Below the pieces are notes generated by a model. The model did not search any database and had not been told where the DNA came from. It saw only the letters and a list, made by a program, of their open reading frames with translations. Below, piece by piece: positions 50,799 to 59,559 of a stretch of 64,000 bases of DNA. This stretch comes from Kribbella pittospori (GTDB lineage Bacteria > Actinomycetota > Actinomycetes > Propionibacteriales > Kribbellaceae). The stretch lies in assembly GCF_004331465.1 (NCBI RefSeq), contig NZ_SJKB01000011.1, forward strand, positions 204,457 through 268,456, given 5' to 3'. The position numbers and the translations under genes are program-made. Position 1 is the stretch's first letter, and every line of letters begins with the position of its first letter.

Positions 50799-51785
50799 GT
50801 GAGCGAGGACCAGGGTCGGGTAGTCCCGGAGCAGCGGCTGTTTGATGCGGTCGCGCGGTGGAACACGAAAACCGGCTTCGGCACGGACGATCTGATCGAC
50901 ACCGCATGTGCCGCTCTCGCGGATGGACTCGACTCGCCTGCACTGCGTGAACTCGCGGGAGCCTCGCCGCGAGACCGCTTGGGTGACCTTCAGACGCTGG
51001 TCGACACCACGTTCGAAGAGCTCGGTATTCCCCTGCCGGGAACTCTCCGGGTGGGCCAGGCCGTTGCTGCCGGAGGTGGGACCGTACGTCGCCCCGGCGT
51101 CGACGCGATCCGGTTCGAGGTGGCCGACGTACCCGATGAGTCCGGCGGTGGATTCCAGGTGCTTGTCTACGTCAACGATGTCGAGATGACGGCGGTCGGG
51201 GCCGGGCTCGGGATGGATCCGTACGACGTACTCGTCCCCGACAACCGTCTCGTCGCCACCGCGGAGGCGCATACGATCCCGATCGCGCGGTGCGAGTGCG
51301 GCGTGTACGGCTGCGGTTCGACCGACGTCACGATCGTGAGGGATGACGATCTCGTCCATTGGGACTGGCTGTACGAAGTCCCCATCAATCGCGGAGTCAC
51401 CTTCGCTGCGGCGGAGTACGACGTTCAGGTCGATCGCCTGGCGACCAACTACGACTGGGAAACGTCCGACCGGACCGCGGGGCGACTCATCCTGCGCGAC
51501 CTCGACCAGCAGGCACTTCTCACCCACGGCTTGAAGCCGAGTTGGGTCGCCAACGACTACCGAAACTCAGCCGTGTTCCGGGTAGCACTCCAGCTCAGCA
51601 ACACCTATCAGATCTTCGTCGACTTCCCGTGGACAAACCACACCCCGGCCGAGCTCGCACACACTGTGTGCCAGACCCTCACGCAGCACCCCCAAACCTG
51701 GGACGCAACCTGGCACGCAATCCAGCCCTCGCTAACCCACCCACCCAACATCGCAGGCCGCACGTGGCACCACGCCAACCTCTGA
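50799..51785 (+). CDS. Hypothetical protein with Cys-rich motif, 328 aa
   Basis: Not recognised as a known enzyme. Soluble, acidic; helical N-terminal third (LFDAVARWNTKTGFGTDD; LIDTACAALADGL), then a beta-rich part with RCECGVYGCGSTDVTI near 165-180. The three closely spaced Cys could bind a metal or be structural. The late part has FVDFPWTNHTPAELAHTV. GTG 50799 gives the shortest frame that keeps the regular N-terminal helix; GTG 50776 is possible. Confidence 0.55.
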   Translation: MSEDQGRVVPEQRLFDAVARWNTKTGFGTDDLIDTACAALADGLDSPALRELAGASPRDRLGDLQTLVDTTFEELGIPLPGTLRVGQAVAAGGGTVRRPGVDAIRFEVADVPDESGGGFQVLVYVNDVEMTAVGAGLGMDPYDVLVPDNRLVATAEAHTIPIARCECGVYGCGSTDVTIVRDDDLVHWDWLYEVPINRGVTFAAAEYDVQVDRLATNYDWETSDRTAGRLILRDLDQQALLTHGLKPSWVANDYRNSAVFRVALQLSNTYQIFVDFPWTNHTPAELAHTVCQTLTQHPQTWDATWHAIQPSLTHPPNIAGRTWHHANL

Positions 51786-51798
51786 AACACTGCTGAGC

Positions 51799-52203
51799 AT
51801 GAGGTCAGTCCAGGTCTTCCCGAACATGGAGCTGCCTCAGCTGACGTCCCTCCTCGACAGCTTCGGCGAACGCGCAGGATCAGAATGGTTCGAAGCCGAA
51901 CACCGGCTCGAGGTCACCCTGACCCGCCACGAATCAGCCCAAGACCTGATCCAAGCGCTGGAGGACGAGGGCTCATTCTCTGCACCCGAGCTGGATGCCC
52001 TGCGGCAGGTGAGTGATGAACTCGCGGGCGCTTGGGTCGAGGTTCGTGTTTCCGGTCGCGGGGACTACCAAGCCGAAATGCGTGACCTTGTCGAGCGTCT
52101 CCTGGCCGAGGGCGGGTACGCATTCGACGACTGCTCGGACAACCTTTGGTCACTCGACCAGATCCGGCATGGCGGCTCGAACGGCCAGCGCTTCCGGGCC
52201 TGA
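51799..52203 (+). CDS. Hypothetical protein, 134 aa
   Basis: No family recognised. Acidic, soluble, alternating helix and strand, starting MRSVQVFPNMELPQLTSLL and ending with DDCSDNLWSLDQIRHGG. It follows the gene at 50799 by 13 bases and may be in the same transcript. Confidence 0.5.
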   Translation: MRSVQVFPNMELPQLTSLLDSFGERAGSEWFEAEHRLEVTLTRHESAQDLIQALEDEGSFSAPELDALRQVSDELAGAWVEVRVSGRGDYQAEMRDLVERLLAEGGYAFDDCSDNLWSLDQIRHGGSNGQRFRA

Positions 52204-52255
52204 TCGAACTGGCTGACAGACGCACTACCCGCCGGCGCTCAGATGGCCCATGTTG

Positions 52256-52283
52256 TTGACTTAGGCAACGGAAGCCTCATACT
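52256..52283 (+). promoter_or_regulatory. Sigma-70-type promoter for surface protein 1
   Basis: TTGACT (52256-52261), 16 bases, CATACT (52278-52283), 55 bases before the ATG. The paralogous gene at 53738 has the same arrangement. Confidence 0.55.
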
Positions 52284-52337
52284 GCAGATGAGATCTCCGC
52301 CCATGGTTTGACCGCGTTGTCAGACAGGGGGACGGGC

Positions 52338-53516
52338 ATGGTCATGCAACGGGTTGGTGCGCGGCTCGCGGGAGCGGCTGTCGCAGCTGGAGCGTTGACG
52401 GTTCTGATCGGGGCGGGGGTGCTGATCTCCAGGCCCACCGATGCTTCCTGGCCGGCCGGTGCCGCGTTGGCCGCTCCGCCGGGGAACAACGGCACGATCA
52501 AGATCGACGGCGTGGACATCGACGGCGGTCCGCCCGACAACAATCCGCATCAGGGTTGCACGTTCGCGATCGAGTTCTACAACTACGACGAGGGTCCGTA
52601 CTCCGCGCAGGTGATCTTCCAGGACCAGGCTCCCACCGCGGACGGCGGACTGCAGGTGGTGTCGGGCAACCTGGACCCGTTCATCGGCGGGGACCCGGCC
52701 GGCGGCGGTACGGACCTGGACGCCAGGGAGATCTACACGCTGGCGTTCACCGGGCAACCGCAACCGCAGCAGGGCTACCACGTGAAGGTCACCGTGACCG
52801 CACCTGGGTCGCAAGGCAACGACAGCAAATCAAAGGTCTTCTGGGTCGAGGGCTGCGACGCCCCACCAACCACGCCGCCCACCACACCTCCCACCACGCC
52901 ACCGACGACGCCACCGACCACGCCGCCCACGACGCCGCCGACCACTCCTCCCACGACGCCTCCGACCACACCTCCCACCACGCCTCCGACCACGCCGCCC
53001 ACGACATCTCCGACCACGCCGCCCACGACACCTCCGACCACGCCGCCCACGACACCTCCGACGACGCCGCCAACGACGCCTCCGACGACGCCGCCAACGA
53101 CGCCTCCGACCACTCCTCCCACCACGCCACCGACCACACCTCCTGGCTCGACGCCGCCCACTACACCTCCGACGACGCCTCCGACGACGCCCCCAACCAC
53201 GCCGCCGACGACACCGCCGACCACGCCTCCGAGCAGTCCGTCTTCAGGGACGTCGTCCAGTGCCCCTTCGGGCAGTTCGTCGGGTGCGCCATCGGGCACA
53301 CCGCCGGCGACCCACCACACTGAACGTCCGCACTCGCCGGGTGTGCCGACGGCGGTGAATGCTGGACTCGCCGGTCCGCCGACCCGGTCCGCGGCCACGG
53401 CGGCGACCGACGACCACTCCGATGAAGCAGGCGGAATCCTGATGACGATCGGCGGCATGCTGCTCGCCGGCGGCTCGATCACCGCGCTCCGCCGTACCGG
53501 CCGTCACTCCGGCTGA
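52338..53516 (+). CDS. Secreted cell-wall-associated protein with Thr-Pro stalk (paralogue 1)
   Basis: 392 residues. N-terminal signal peptide (ARLAGAAVAAGALTVLIGAG), then a globular domain of about 130 residues with two conserved Cys (HQGCTF and VEGC), a stalk of about 30 repeats of PPTT (about 176-300), a Ser/Gly-rich segment, PGVPTAVNAGLAG, a hydrophobic helix (GGILMTIGGMLLAGGSITAL) and the basic tail RRTGRHSG. This is a sortase-substrate layout without LPXTG. The paralogue at 53738 shares the head, the pre-membrane motif and tail, and a sortase gene follows. ATG 52338 fits the signal peptide; an earlier in-frame start at 52308 is unlikely. Confidence 0.8.
   Translation: MVMQRVGARLAGAAVAAGALTVLIGAGVLISRPTDASWPAGAALAAPPGNNGTIKIDGVDIDGGPPDNNPHQGCTFAIEFYNYDEGPYSAQVIFQDQAPTADGGLQVVSGNLDPFIGGDPAGGGTDLDAREIYTLAFTGQPQPQQGYHVKVTVTAPGSQGNDSKSKVFWVEGCDAPPTTPPTTPPTTPPTTPPTTPPTTPPTTPPTTPPTTPPTTPPTTPPTTSPTTPPTTPPTTPPTTPPTTPPTTPPTTPPTTPPTTPPTTPPTTPPGSTPPTTPPTTPPTTPPTTPPTTPPTTPPSSPSSGTSSSAPSGSSSGAPSGTPPATHHTERPHSPGVPTAVNAGLAGPPTRSAATAATDDHSDEAGGILMTIGGMLLAGGSITALRRTGRHSG
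52862..53232 (+). repeat. PPTT-coding microsatellite-like tract
   Basis: About 370 bases of 12-base units (CCxACxACGCC-like) encoding Pro-Pro-Thr-Thr. Unit-to-unit synonymous variation is low, so copy number may vary by slippage or recombination. Confidence 0.75.
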
Positions 53517-53672
53517 CGGCTCGACGACGACGTACCGGTGGCCCTTGTCATCGGCAACGTTCCGGCGACGCGCCGGTGAACACGAGGTTCGCCGGCGCGG
53601 GCCGAGATGCAGTTGTACACAGGGGCTGTGGACAACTTCCTTCACTGCGTGGCCAATCGTTACCGAACCACC

Positions 53673-53700
53673 TTGACTGCTGTGATGGGACCGAAATACT
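53673..53700 (+). promoter_or_regulatory. Sigma-70-type promoter for surface protein 2
   Basis: TTGACT (53673-53678), 16 bases, AATACT (53695-53700), 38 bases before ATG 53738. Confidence 0.55.
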
Positions 53701-53737
53701 TCTCCTGGACCATTCCCTGCACCGTTCGAGGACAGAC

Positions 53738-54691
53738 ATGACCCCCGTGGGTACCCGTTCCCGTGCCGCGAGCATCTTCGCCGCCGCCGGCGCGTTGTCA
53801 CTGCTGCTCGGCGGGGCAGCTCTCCTGGTAGCGCCGTCGGCCAACGCCGACCAGTCGGCTGCCGCCAACGGCCATGGCAACCCGCCAGGCAACAACGGCA
53901 CGGTCAAGATCGAGGACGACGAGCTCCAGAGCGACCAACCGGACAACAACCCCCACCAGGGCTGCACGTTCGTGGTCGAGTTCTACAACTACGACAAGGA
54001 CGCGTCGTTCAACGCCACGGTGACCTTCGAGGACCAGGCGCCGACCGCGGATGCCGGCCTCCAGGTGGTGTCCGGCAATCTGCACCCGTTCATCGGTGAG
54101 GATGCGGCCGGTGGCGGTACCGACCTCGACGCCAGGGAGACGTACACGCTGAAGTTCACCGGTCAGCCGCATCCCCAGCAGGGCTACCACGTGAAGCTCA
54201 CCGTCAACGCCCCCGGCTCGAAGGGCCACGACGTCAAGCACAAGGTCTTCTGGGTCGAGGGCTGCAACACCACCACCCCGCCCACCAGCCCGCCGACGAC
54301 GCCTCCGACCACGCCGCCCACCACGCCGGAGACGACTCCGCCGACCACGCCTCCGACGACGCCTGAGACGACCCCACCGACGACGCCTCCGACCACACCG
54401 GAGACGACCCCGTCGGAGTCTCCGTCGACCCCGCCGTCGGAGTCCCCGTCGACTCCGCCCACCGCGACCTCGTCGACTCCGGCCTCCGACGTACCGGGTG
54501 GCTCGGAATCGCCCACTCCCGGTGTGCCGACCGAGGTCGACGCCGGTCTCGGTGGCGGCTCGACCGGTTCGCTTGCCGGTAGCAACAGCCCGTTCAGCCT
54601 GGCAGGTGGTCTTCTGCTCGCGGCCGGTGGCCTGATGCTTGCCGGTGGAGTGGTTGTCGGTCTCCGGCGACGCGGAAGGCACAGCGCCTGA
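53738..54691 (+). CDS. Secreted cell-wall-associated protein with Thr-Pro stalk (paralogue 2)
   Basis: 317 residues. Signal peptide (SIFAAAGALSLLLGGAALL, cleavage near SANA), a globular domain closely similar to paralogue 1 (NPPGNNGTVKIEDDE; DNNPHQGCTF; QQGYHVKLTV; FWVEGC), a shorter Thr/Pro/Glu stalk, then PGVPTEVDAGLGG, a membrane helix and the tail RRRGRHSA. Sequence similarity over the head indicates gene duplication, with stalk length diverging. The sortase ATG is one base after its stop, so the two are in one operon. Confidence 0.82.
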   Translation: MTPVGTRSRAASIFAAAGALSLLLGGAALLVAPSANADQSAAANGHGNPPGNNGTVKIEDDELQSDQPDNNPHQGCTFVVEFYNYDKDASFNATVTFEDQAPTADAGLQVVSGNLHPFIGEDAAGGGTDLDARETYTLKFTGQPHPQQGYHVKLTVNAPGSKGHDVKHKVFWVEGCNTTTPPTSPPTTPPTTPPTTPETTPPTTPPTTPETTPPTTPPTTPETTPSESPSTPPSESPSTPPTATSSTPASDVPGGSESPTPGVPTEVDAGLGGGSTGSLAGSNSPFSLAGGLLLAAGGLMLAGGVVVGLRRRGRHSA

Positions 54692-54692
54692 T

Positions 54693-55391
54693 ATGAGTTC
54701 TGCCCGCCGTCGCGGCCGTCGCGCCCCACTCCGGTGGAGCGGGGCGGTCGCGATTGTCGGCGCGGGCGTGCTCGCGGCTGGTGCGTACCTGCAGTTCAAT
54801 GACGACGACGCTGGTACGTCGCCGTCACCGACGGGCTCTGCTTCGCCGGCAGCAGCGGTTGCGGGACGCTCGAACGAGGCGGTCGCGGAACCACCCCGGG
54901 CAGTTTCGTCCGCTGCTGCCACGACCTCATCGACCGGCCGTGTCCCGGCGGCTCGCGCTGGACGGCCGACCAGCCTCACCATTGCGCAACTCGACGTCAA
55001 AGCTCCAGTCGTCGCCATCAAGGCCGCACACGGTGCGCTGACACCGCCATCAGATCCGTCGACGGTCGGTTGGTGGTCAGGAGGCGCACAGCCCGGCGGC
55101 GCGCGTGGTTCCGCGGTCATCACCGGGCACACGGTGCACAACGGCGGTGGGGCCTTCGACAAGCTCGACCGGCTGGTCCCCGGGTCCGTCGTCGTCGTGT
55201 CGACGGCACGTGGTCAGTTGCGTTACCGGGTCGCGACGGTGACGACGTACCGGAAAGCCGCACTCGCGAAGCGGGCGACGCAACTGTTCGACCAAAGTGT
55301 TCGTGCTCGGCTGGTGCTCGTGACTTGTGAGGACTGGAACGGCAAGGTCTACCTCAGCAACGTCGTCGTGCTCGCGCTGCCGATCACGTAG
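54693..55391 (+). CDS. Class F-like sortase
   Basis: 232 residues. A basic N-terminus and one membrane helix (about 16-33) anchor it outside the cell; a Ser/Ala/Thr-rich linker leads to the sortase barrel (about 92-232). Catalytic His146 (ITGHTVHN) and Cys212 (LVTCEDW) are clear. The usual Arg after the Cys is not evident (NGKVYLSNVVV), a feature that may be normal for this subgroup. It presumably transpeptidates the two upstream proteins to peptidoglycan or pilin-like partners using the shared GVPT-x-V-x-AGL segment; that target motif is inference. Confidence 0.85.
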   Translation: MSSARRRGRRAPLRWSGAVAIVGAGVLAAGAYLQFNDDDAGTSPSPTGSASPAAAVAGRSNEAVAEPPRAVSSAAATTSSTGRVPAARAGRPTSLTIAQLDVKAPVVAIKAAHGALTPPSDPSTVGWWSGGAQPGGARGSAVITGHTVHNGGGAFDKLDRLVPGSVVVVSTARGQLRYRVATVTTYRKAALAKRATQLFDQSVRARLVLVTCEDWNGKVYLSNVVVLALPIT

Positions 55392-56001
55392 CTCCTCGGT
55401 CGTGACGGCCCATGGGTTGAGCGGTCTGTTCGGCGCCGATGTGGATCGGGCGGTTTCGTAGGTAAAGGTCGCGGAGCAGGCAGATTTCGGCGCCGTGGTG
55501 GAAGACTTCCAGGCTCGTGTACAGGACGAGCCTTGCTATTGGTGCGTCTGCGAATTCGGGTGGGGCTGTCGGGCCTTGCGGTTGGGCGAGGCCTGCTGCG
55601 CCGAGGCTCCGGACGCCCTTGACCCACAGGTCGTGGGCGTCATCGAGTTGACGGAGCGCTTCTTTGGCTGTGCCCGCATAGTTGAAGGTCGCGATGTACG
55701 TCGGCGGGCCGTCAAAGTGGGTCCCGTTCATCTCCGCGAATCCAACGATCAGGTGGGCGAGACGCCAGGCGATGGTGGTCACCGGCTCCGGGTCTTGCGG
55801 CTCACCGTAATCCCAGGTGAAGTCTCCCGCGCCGAATGACATCGCGGCCGAGCTCGCTCCTCGGCGGCTGATCGTCCAGCAGTCGGGAACCGGCTGCCAG
55901 TAGTACTCGTCATCGGTCAGGCCGTCGAGTCGGGGCCGCAGCCGATGTCGCCAATGCGACTCGAGCTGATCGACCAACTCGCCGTTCCAGTCGACATCCA
56001 T
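55384..56001 (-). CDS. DinB-superfamily protein
   Basis: 205 residues, four-helix-bundle DinB/DUF664-like. Probable metal ligands lie in RLAHLIVGF (His near 82) and EVFHHGAEI (two His near 167). These proteins include thiol-dependent metal enzymes of mycothiol metabolism. The 3' end overlaps the sortase gene by eight bases. Confidence 0.8.
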   Translation of the reverse strand: MDVDWNGELVDQLESHWRHRLRPRLDGLTDDEYYWQPVPDCWTISRRGASSAAMSFGAGDFTWDYGEPQDPEPVTTIAWRLAHLIVGFAEMNGTHFDGPPTYIATFNYAGTAKEALRQLDDAHDLWVKGVRSLGAAGLAQPQGPTAPPEFADAPIARLVLYTSLEVFHHGAEICLLRDLYLRNRPIHIGAEQTAQPMGRHDRGAT

Positions 56002-56133
56002 CGCCGGATCGTAGCCGCAGTACCCGGCGCCGCTCCGCTCATCGGCCGACGACTGCGTTCAACCCGGAAACACGACTCGGGTGCGCCGAACCGGTCGCCG
56101 TGCAGCGGGCCGCGGCCGCCACTGCGCTCTCAC

Positions 56134-56495
56134 TCAGCGCTGGGATCGCCGAGTGTGGCGCCGTCGGGCCAGGCGCGGTTGCCGGCGCGGTTGCCGACAC
56201 GTCGACGTGCATGGCATGTCGCAACGGGCGAGCGCAGAGATCGCCCGCGCGAAGTCGAGACGCCGTTGCTGCAGCCGCCAGATGCCGCGGGTCAACCGCA
56301 CGGTCAGGCAGCCATCGGCGATCGTCAGCAGCGTCCCGAGTCCTCGAGGCCCGGGACCTGCGCGACCGCCGCCGCAACCTGGGCCGCCGCACCGAGCGAC
56401 GCGACGCGGAACACCGCCGTCGGTCCGCCGTGCAGTACGACCCAGTCGTCCACACCCTCCGCGGCAGGGAACTGCCGCCACCCCTGCTCGCTCAT
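56134..56495 (-). pseudogene. Frameshifted pterin-4a-carbinolamine dehydratase/VOC-like gene
   Basis: The first frame (MSEQGWRQFPAAEGVDDWVV, then FRVASLGAAAQVAAAVAQV) matches the start of 4a-hydroxytetrahydrobiopterin-dehydratase-like domains but ends at a stop after GLEDSGRC. The continuation (TIADGCLTVRLTRGIW, LDFARAISALA) is in another frame, so a one-base indel lies near 56335-56350. The end is also degenerate. The gene is 11 bases downstream of the peptidase E gene on the same strand. Confidence 0.6.
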
Positions 56496-56506
56496 CTCAG
56501 CCTCCG

Positions 56507-57241
56507 TCAGGGCTGGAACAGCTTCCACTGGCCCTCGGAGACGACGTCGACGGCGCCGTCGACCACCTTGATCGCGGTGTCGTCGTCGATCGCGTACGTC
56601 GGCGCAGGGATCCTTGCCGCCCACTTCTCGGCGTTGGCCACGGATGCGTCGAGGTGCCACGGGTGCTCGAAGTGGGGGATGATCCCGAAGTCGACGAGTC
56701 CCGCTCCTTGTCCCGTGACCAGGATCCTGTCGAGGTCACCCTCGGGCGTGGCGAAGACGATGTTCTCCGTCTTCAGCGGTCCGTCGCTCGAGCGGGGCGG
56801 GTCGACGAAGGTCTCGATGAAGGTGGAGGTAGCGGCGATGCTCCCGGCGCTCACGCCCACGTAGACCGCCTCGGAGCGCAGCGTCGGCAGGAGATCGGTC
56901 AGACCGGAGCGCCGCATCCAGCCGGCGAGAAACAGGGGGTCGCCGCCCCCGAACAGCAGTGCGTCGGCGTCGCGGACCCCCGGCATCCAAGTGTCCTTCT
57001 CGATGCTTGGCAGCGCCGACAGTTCCAGGATCCCGAGCGATTTCCAGCCCAGACCGCACAACAACGACGAACGCTTGCCGGCGATCGTTTCCCACGCCAT
57101 GCCAGGGCCGCCGGGAAACGGGAGGAGGGCGGTGGGGATGAACAGGGCGTTGGACTCGGCGATCGGTTTGCCCAGCAGGTCAACCAGCGCGTCGCGGATG
57201 CTGTCGTTCTTGATCCCGCTCGACGTAAGGAGAGCTCTCAT
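56507..57241 (-). CDS. Peptidase E-like protein (family S51)
   Basis: 244 residues, class I glutamine-amidotransferase-like fold. The nucleophile motif VGVSAGS has Ser131; FGGGDP (98-102) and IPHFEHPWH are typical of S51 dipeptidase E and cyanophycinase-like proteins. Cytoplasmic; cleaves Asp-X dipeptides or a related substrate. ATG 57241 begins MRALLTSSGI, as in relatives. Confidence 0.85.
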   Translation of the reverse strand: MRALLTSSGIKNDSIRDALVDLLGKPIAESNALFIPTALLPFPGGPGMAWETIAGKRSSLLCGLGWKSLGILELSALPSIEKDTWMPGVRDADALLFGGGDPLFLAGWMRRSGLTDLLPTLRSEAVYVGVSAGSIAATSTFIETFVDPPRSSDGPLKTENIVFATPEGDLDRILVTGQGAGLVDFGIIPHFEHPWHLDASVANAEKWAARIPAPTYAIDDDTAIKVVDGAVDVVSEGQWKLFQP

Positions 57242-57404
57242 GTTCTACCTTCCTGAGTTGCCGGCGCGTAGTACGGCGACAGTCAACGACATCCGCGACG
57301 CCACCGCCAGTAGAGCTGCCACACCAGGTCAGTGAAGTGGCCGCATCATCCAGTGCACGCACTGTGCGGGGGCATAGCCGAGCTGCTCATTGACGTGGCG
57401 GCGG

Positions 57405-58164
57405 CTAGTTGTTGCGGCGGGCGATGACTCGGGTGAGGCCGAGGGTGCGGCCGGCGTCGGTGTGAAGCATCTGCGCTTCTTCCTGTCCCGGCGTACCGCT
57501 GTCGTGGTCGCAGGCCTCGTTCCACTGCAACCAGTCTCGCCACCCGTCGGGCAGGCGATCGGCGACCTCGACGGTGACCAGGCCGGTCTTCTCCCAGTGC
57601 CGGCGCCACCAGGCGGGGCTGTGCCACGCGCAGAAGTCCCATTTCCAGTACGGCGCAAGGTGTGGTGGGGGAAGCGTCTCGTACTCCTGGGCGAGACCGG
57701 GCTGAACGATGCCGATCCGGCCGCCGCGTTTCACGAAGCGTGAGAAGTAGCCGAGGTAGAGATCGTCGGTGCCGAAGTAGTGGTAGGCGCCGATGCTGAC
57801 GAGCGCATCGAAGAAGTCCTCGGCGAACGGCAGGGCATGGGCCTCGGCATAGACGGGGTGAACCTGGTCTTCCACCTGAGCCTCGGCCGCGCGGCGCAGG
57901 TTCTCGCCGGGCGTGATCCACAGGTCAGTCGCCCACACCTCAACGCCGAATTCCTTCGCCAGGAAGATCGAGCTCAAAAGCGGTGCCACATCCCAGGTCG
58001 AGCACCCGCATGCCGGGCTCGAGCGGCATGAGATCGGTCAATGCCTCCGCCTGCCACACAGGGTTCGGCCCCATCGCCCCGTCAATCATCCACCGAGCCG
58101 AGTACCCAGCAGACCGCGGATACCGCTCGTTCTTCAACAGCCCTTCAAGCTCCCCATCATCCAC
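57405..58164 (-). pseudogene. SAM-dependent methyltransferase split by a one-base frameshift
   Basis: The 5' part (GTG 58164) encodes WMIDGAMGPNPVWQAEALTD and motif I VLDLGCGTA, then leaves frame. The rest (VATDLWITPGEN, DALVSIGAYHYFGTDDLYLGYF, to the stop at 57405) is in the next frame. Removing one T from the TTTT run (minus strand; AAAA at 57976-57979) restores CGTALSSIFLAKEFGV, exactly as expected of the family. It is either a genuine pseudogene, a phase-variable site or a sequencing error. The repaired protein would have about 252 residues. Confidence 0.75.
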
Positions 58165-58250
58165 GCGACCGGAGTCTCAAGGAGCACCACCAACCAGGCA
58201 ACCAGTTATCCACGGCCGGTTGGCGTTGGCTTGGCGAGGCGACCGGACTA

Positions 58251-58266
58251 TTATCTGATTAGATAA
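58251..58266. promoter_or_regulatory. Candidate operator of the HTH gene
   Basis: Perfect palindrome TTATCT-GATT-AGATAA, 20 bases before the start of the HTH-coding gene; AT-rich against the surrounding DNA, so it may also overlap the -10 region. Fits autorepression by an antitoxin-like protein. Confidence 0.55.
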
Positions 58267-58286
58267 GGGATCTAGGAGTGTCAAAG

Positions 58287-58868
58287 ATGGACAAGGACAG
58301 TCAGGCGGTGAGCGAACTGCTGAACCACGCCCTCGCCGAGAGCGGGCTGTCCCAGGCTGCGTTCGCCACTGCGCTCCGCACTTCTGCTCCCCGCCTCTCC
58401 ACCTATCGTTCTGGCAAGACCAAGCCCACGGCGCAGTTCGTCCTGCGGGCTGGGCGGATTGCTCACGCCCTACACAGGGCGCGTGAGTATCGGATTATGA
58501 CTGCCCCGGCTACAGCGACAGCCATTCGCGAGGCGAGTGATGAGGAATGGGCGTGGCGGATGTTGCTCCAGGGCCGCGACCACCTGCGCTTGCTGCTTCG
58601 CCGTCACGATGGTTCCGAAGCAGCTTGGGAGGCAGCGCCGGGAACGACTGGTCAGGCGGGCTTCGATACGCTGCTCGCCGTCCTGACTGCCCACGAATTC
58701 GAGGCAGCGGGCGAGGATCCACCCGAATGGACCAAGGTCGAGGTGCTCTCGGATCCATGGGTCCCCGAGCATCCGTTCCTGGACCGCGACGAGATCATCG
58801 AGCAAACTCCGGACTACCTGGCGCGGGCCAACATCTTTGTCCCTGCTCGTGACCTGGTGACTGCGTGA
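58287..58868 (+). CDS. XRE-type HTH protein, antitoxin-like
   Basis: 193 residues. HTH near 10-60 (ALAESGLSQAAFATALRTSA; RLSTYRSGKTKPTAQFVLRA). The C-terminal part (about 75-193) is unassigned and acidic. AGGAG seven bases before ATG 58287 decides against GTG 58278. The GTG of the following nucleotidyltransferase-like gene overlaps its stop (GTGA), a toxin-antitoxin-like arrangement, and a palindrome precedes it. Confidence 0.75.
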   Translation: MDKDSQAVSELLNHALAESGLSQAAFATALRTSAPRLSTYRSGKTKPTAQFVLRAGRIAHALHRAREYRIMTAPATATAIREASDEEWAWRMLLQGRDHLRLLLRRHDGSEAAWEAAPGTTGQAGFDTLLAVLTAHEFEAAGEDPPEWTKVEVLSDPWVPEHPFLDRDEIIEQTPDYLARANIFVPARDLVTA

Positions 58869-59432
58869 GCGACACGCGCAACGAATTCACAGCCGGCGAA
58901 ATCGTCGACCTCCTGTCTGAGCTCGACAAGCGACTCAAGACGCGTGGCACCTCTGCATCGGTCTTTGTCGTCGGAGACGCCGCGATTGCCGTCACCTCGA
59001 ATGACAACCTCGCCGTACGGAGGACATCGACGCCATCATGCGCGACGAGGTCGTGGTCGACGAAGCTCGCGCAATGGCAAGCCAACGCAAGCTCCCCGAA
59101 GACTGGCTGAACACCCGAGCCACTCCGTGGATGCCGCCACTGCCAGAAGGCGCTTTGCAACGCGGTGATGGGCCTGGTCTACACATCACGTACGCCGCCG
59201 ACGAGTTTCTGCTGGCCACCAAGTTGGTTGCCCAGCGCCGCAAAGATGCTTCCGACATCGTCGCTCTCGCTGGGCGTCTGCACATGGAGAATGCGTCGGC
59301 TGACGAACTTGAACAGGTGATCTACCGCTAGTACACCGACGAGGACTCGCTCGAGTTCATTCTCGACGGCGAGGACATCGAGCGTGAGATACAGCTTCTG
59401 GCAGTCAGGGCCGAACGACTGTTGGCAAATCA
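58865..59432 (+). pseudogene. Broken nucleotidyltransferase-toxin-like gene (AbiEii/DUF6036 type)
   Basis: The first frame (FTAGEIVDLLSELDKRLKTR, VFVVGDAAIAV) continues in the +1 frame from about 59010 with TEDIDAIMRDEVVVDEA, the expected acidic nucleotidyltransferase motif, and then FLLATKLVAQRRKDASDIVALAGRL. A TAG at 59329-59331 interrupts the frame again before YTDEDSLEFILDGEDIEREI. Two independent lesions show loss of function. The coupled upstream HTH gene is intact. Confidence 0.65.
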
Positions 59433-59559
59433 TCGGTCCGTCTCGACACGCGCGATGCCAACTGATGGGACTGGTTCTCCAGCCGTACGTCGTCAGGACC
59501 GCACGACTTCTCGCGAGCGAAGCCAATCGGACTGAGGAGGGCCATGGATGCGGCGGTCG

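Noticed and set aside
52862..53232. Regular short repeats that could be taken for a CRISPR array
   Set aside because: Units are contiguous 12-base codon repeats inside an open frame, without spacers or cas genes.
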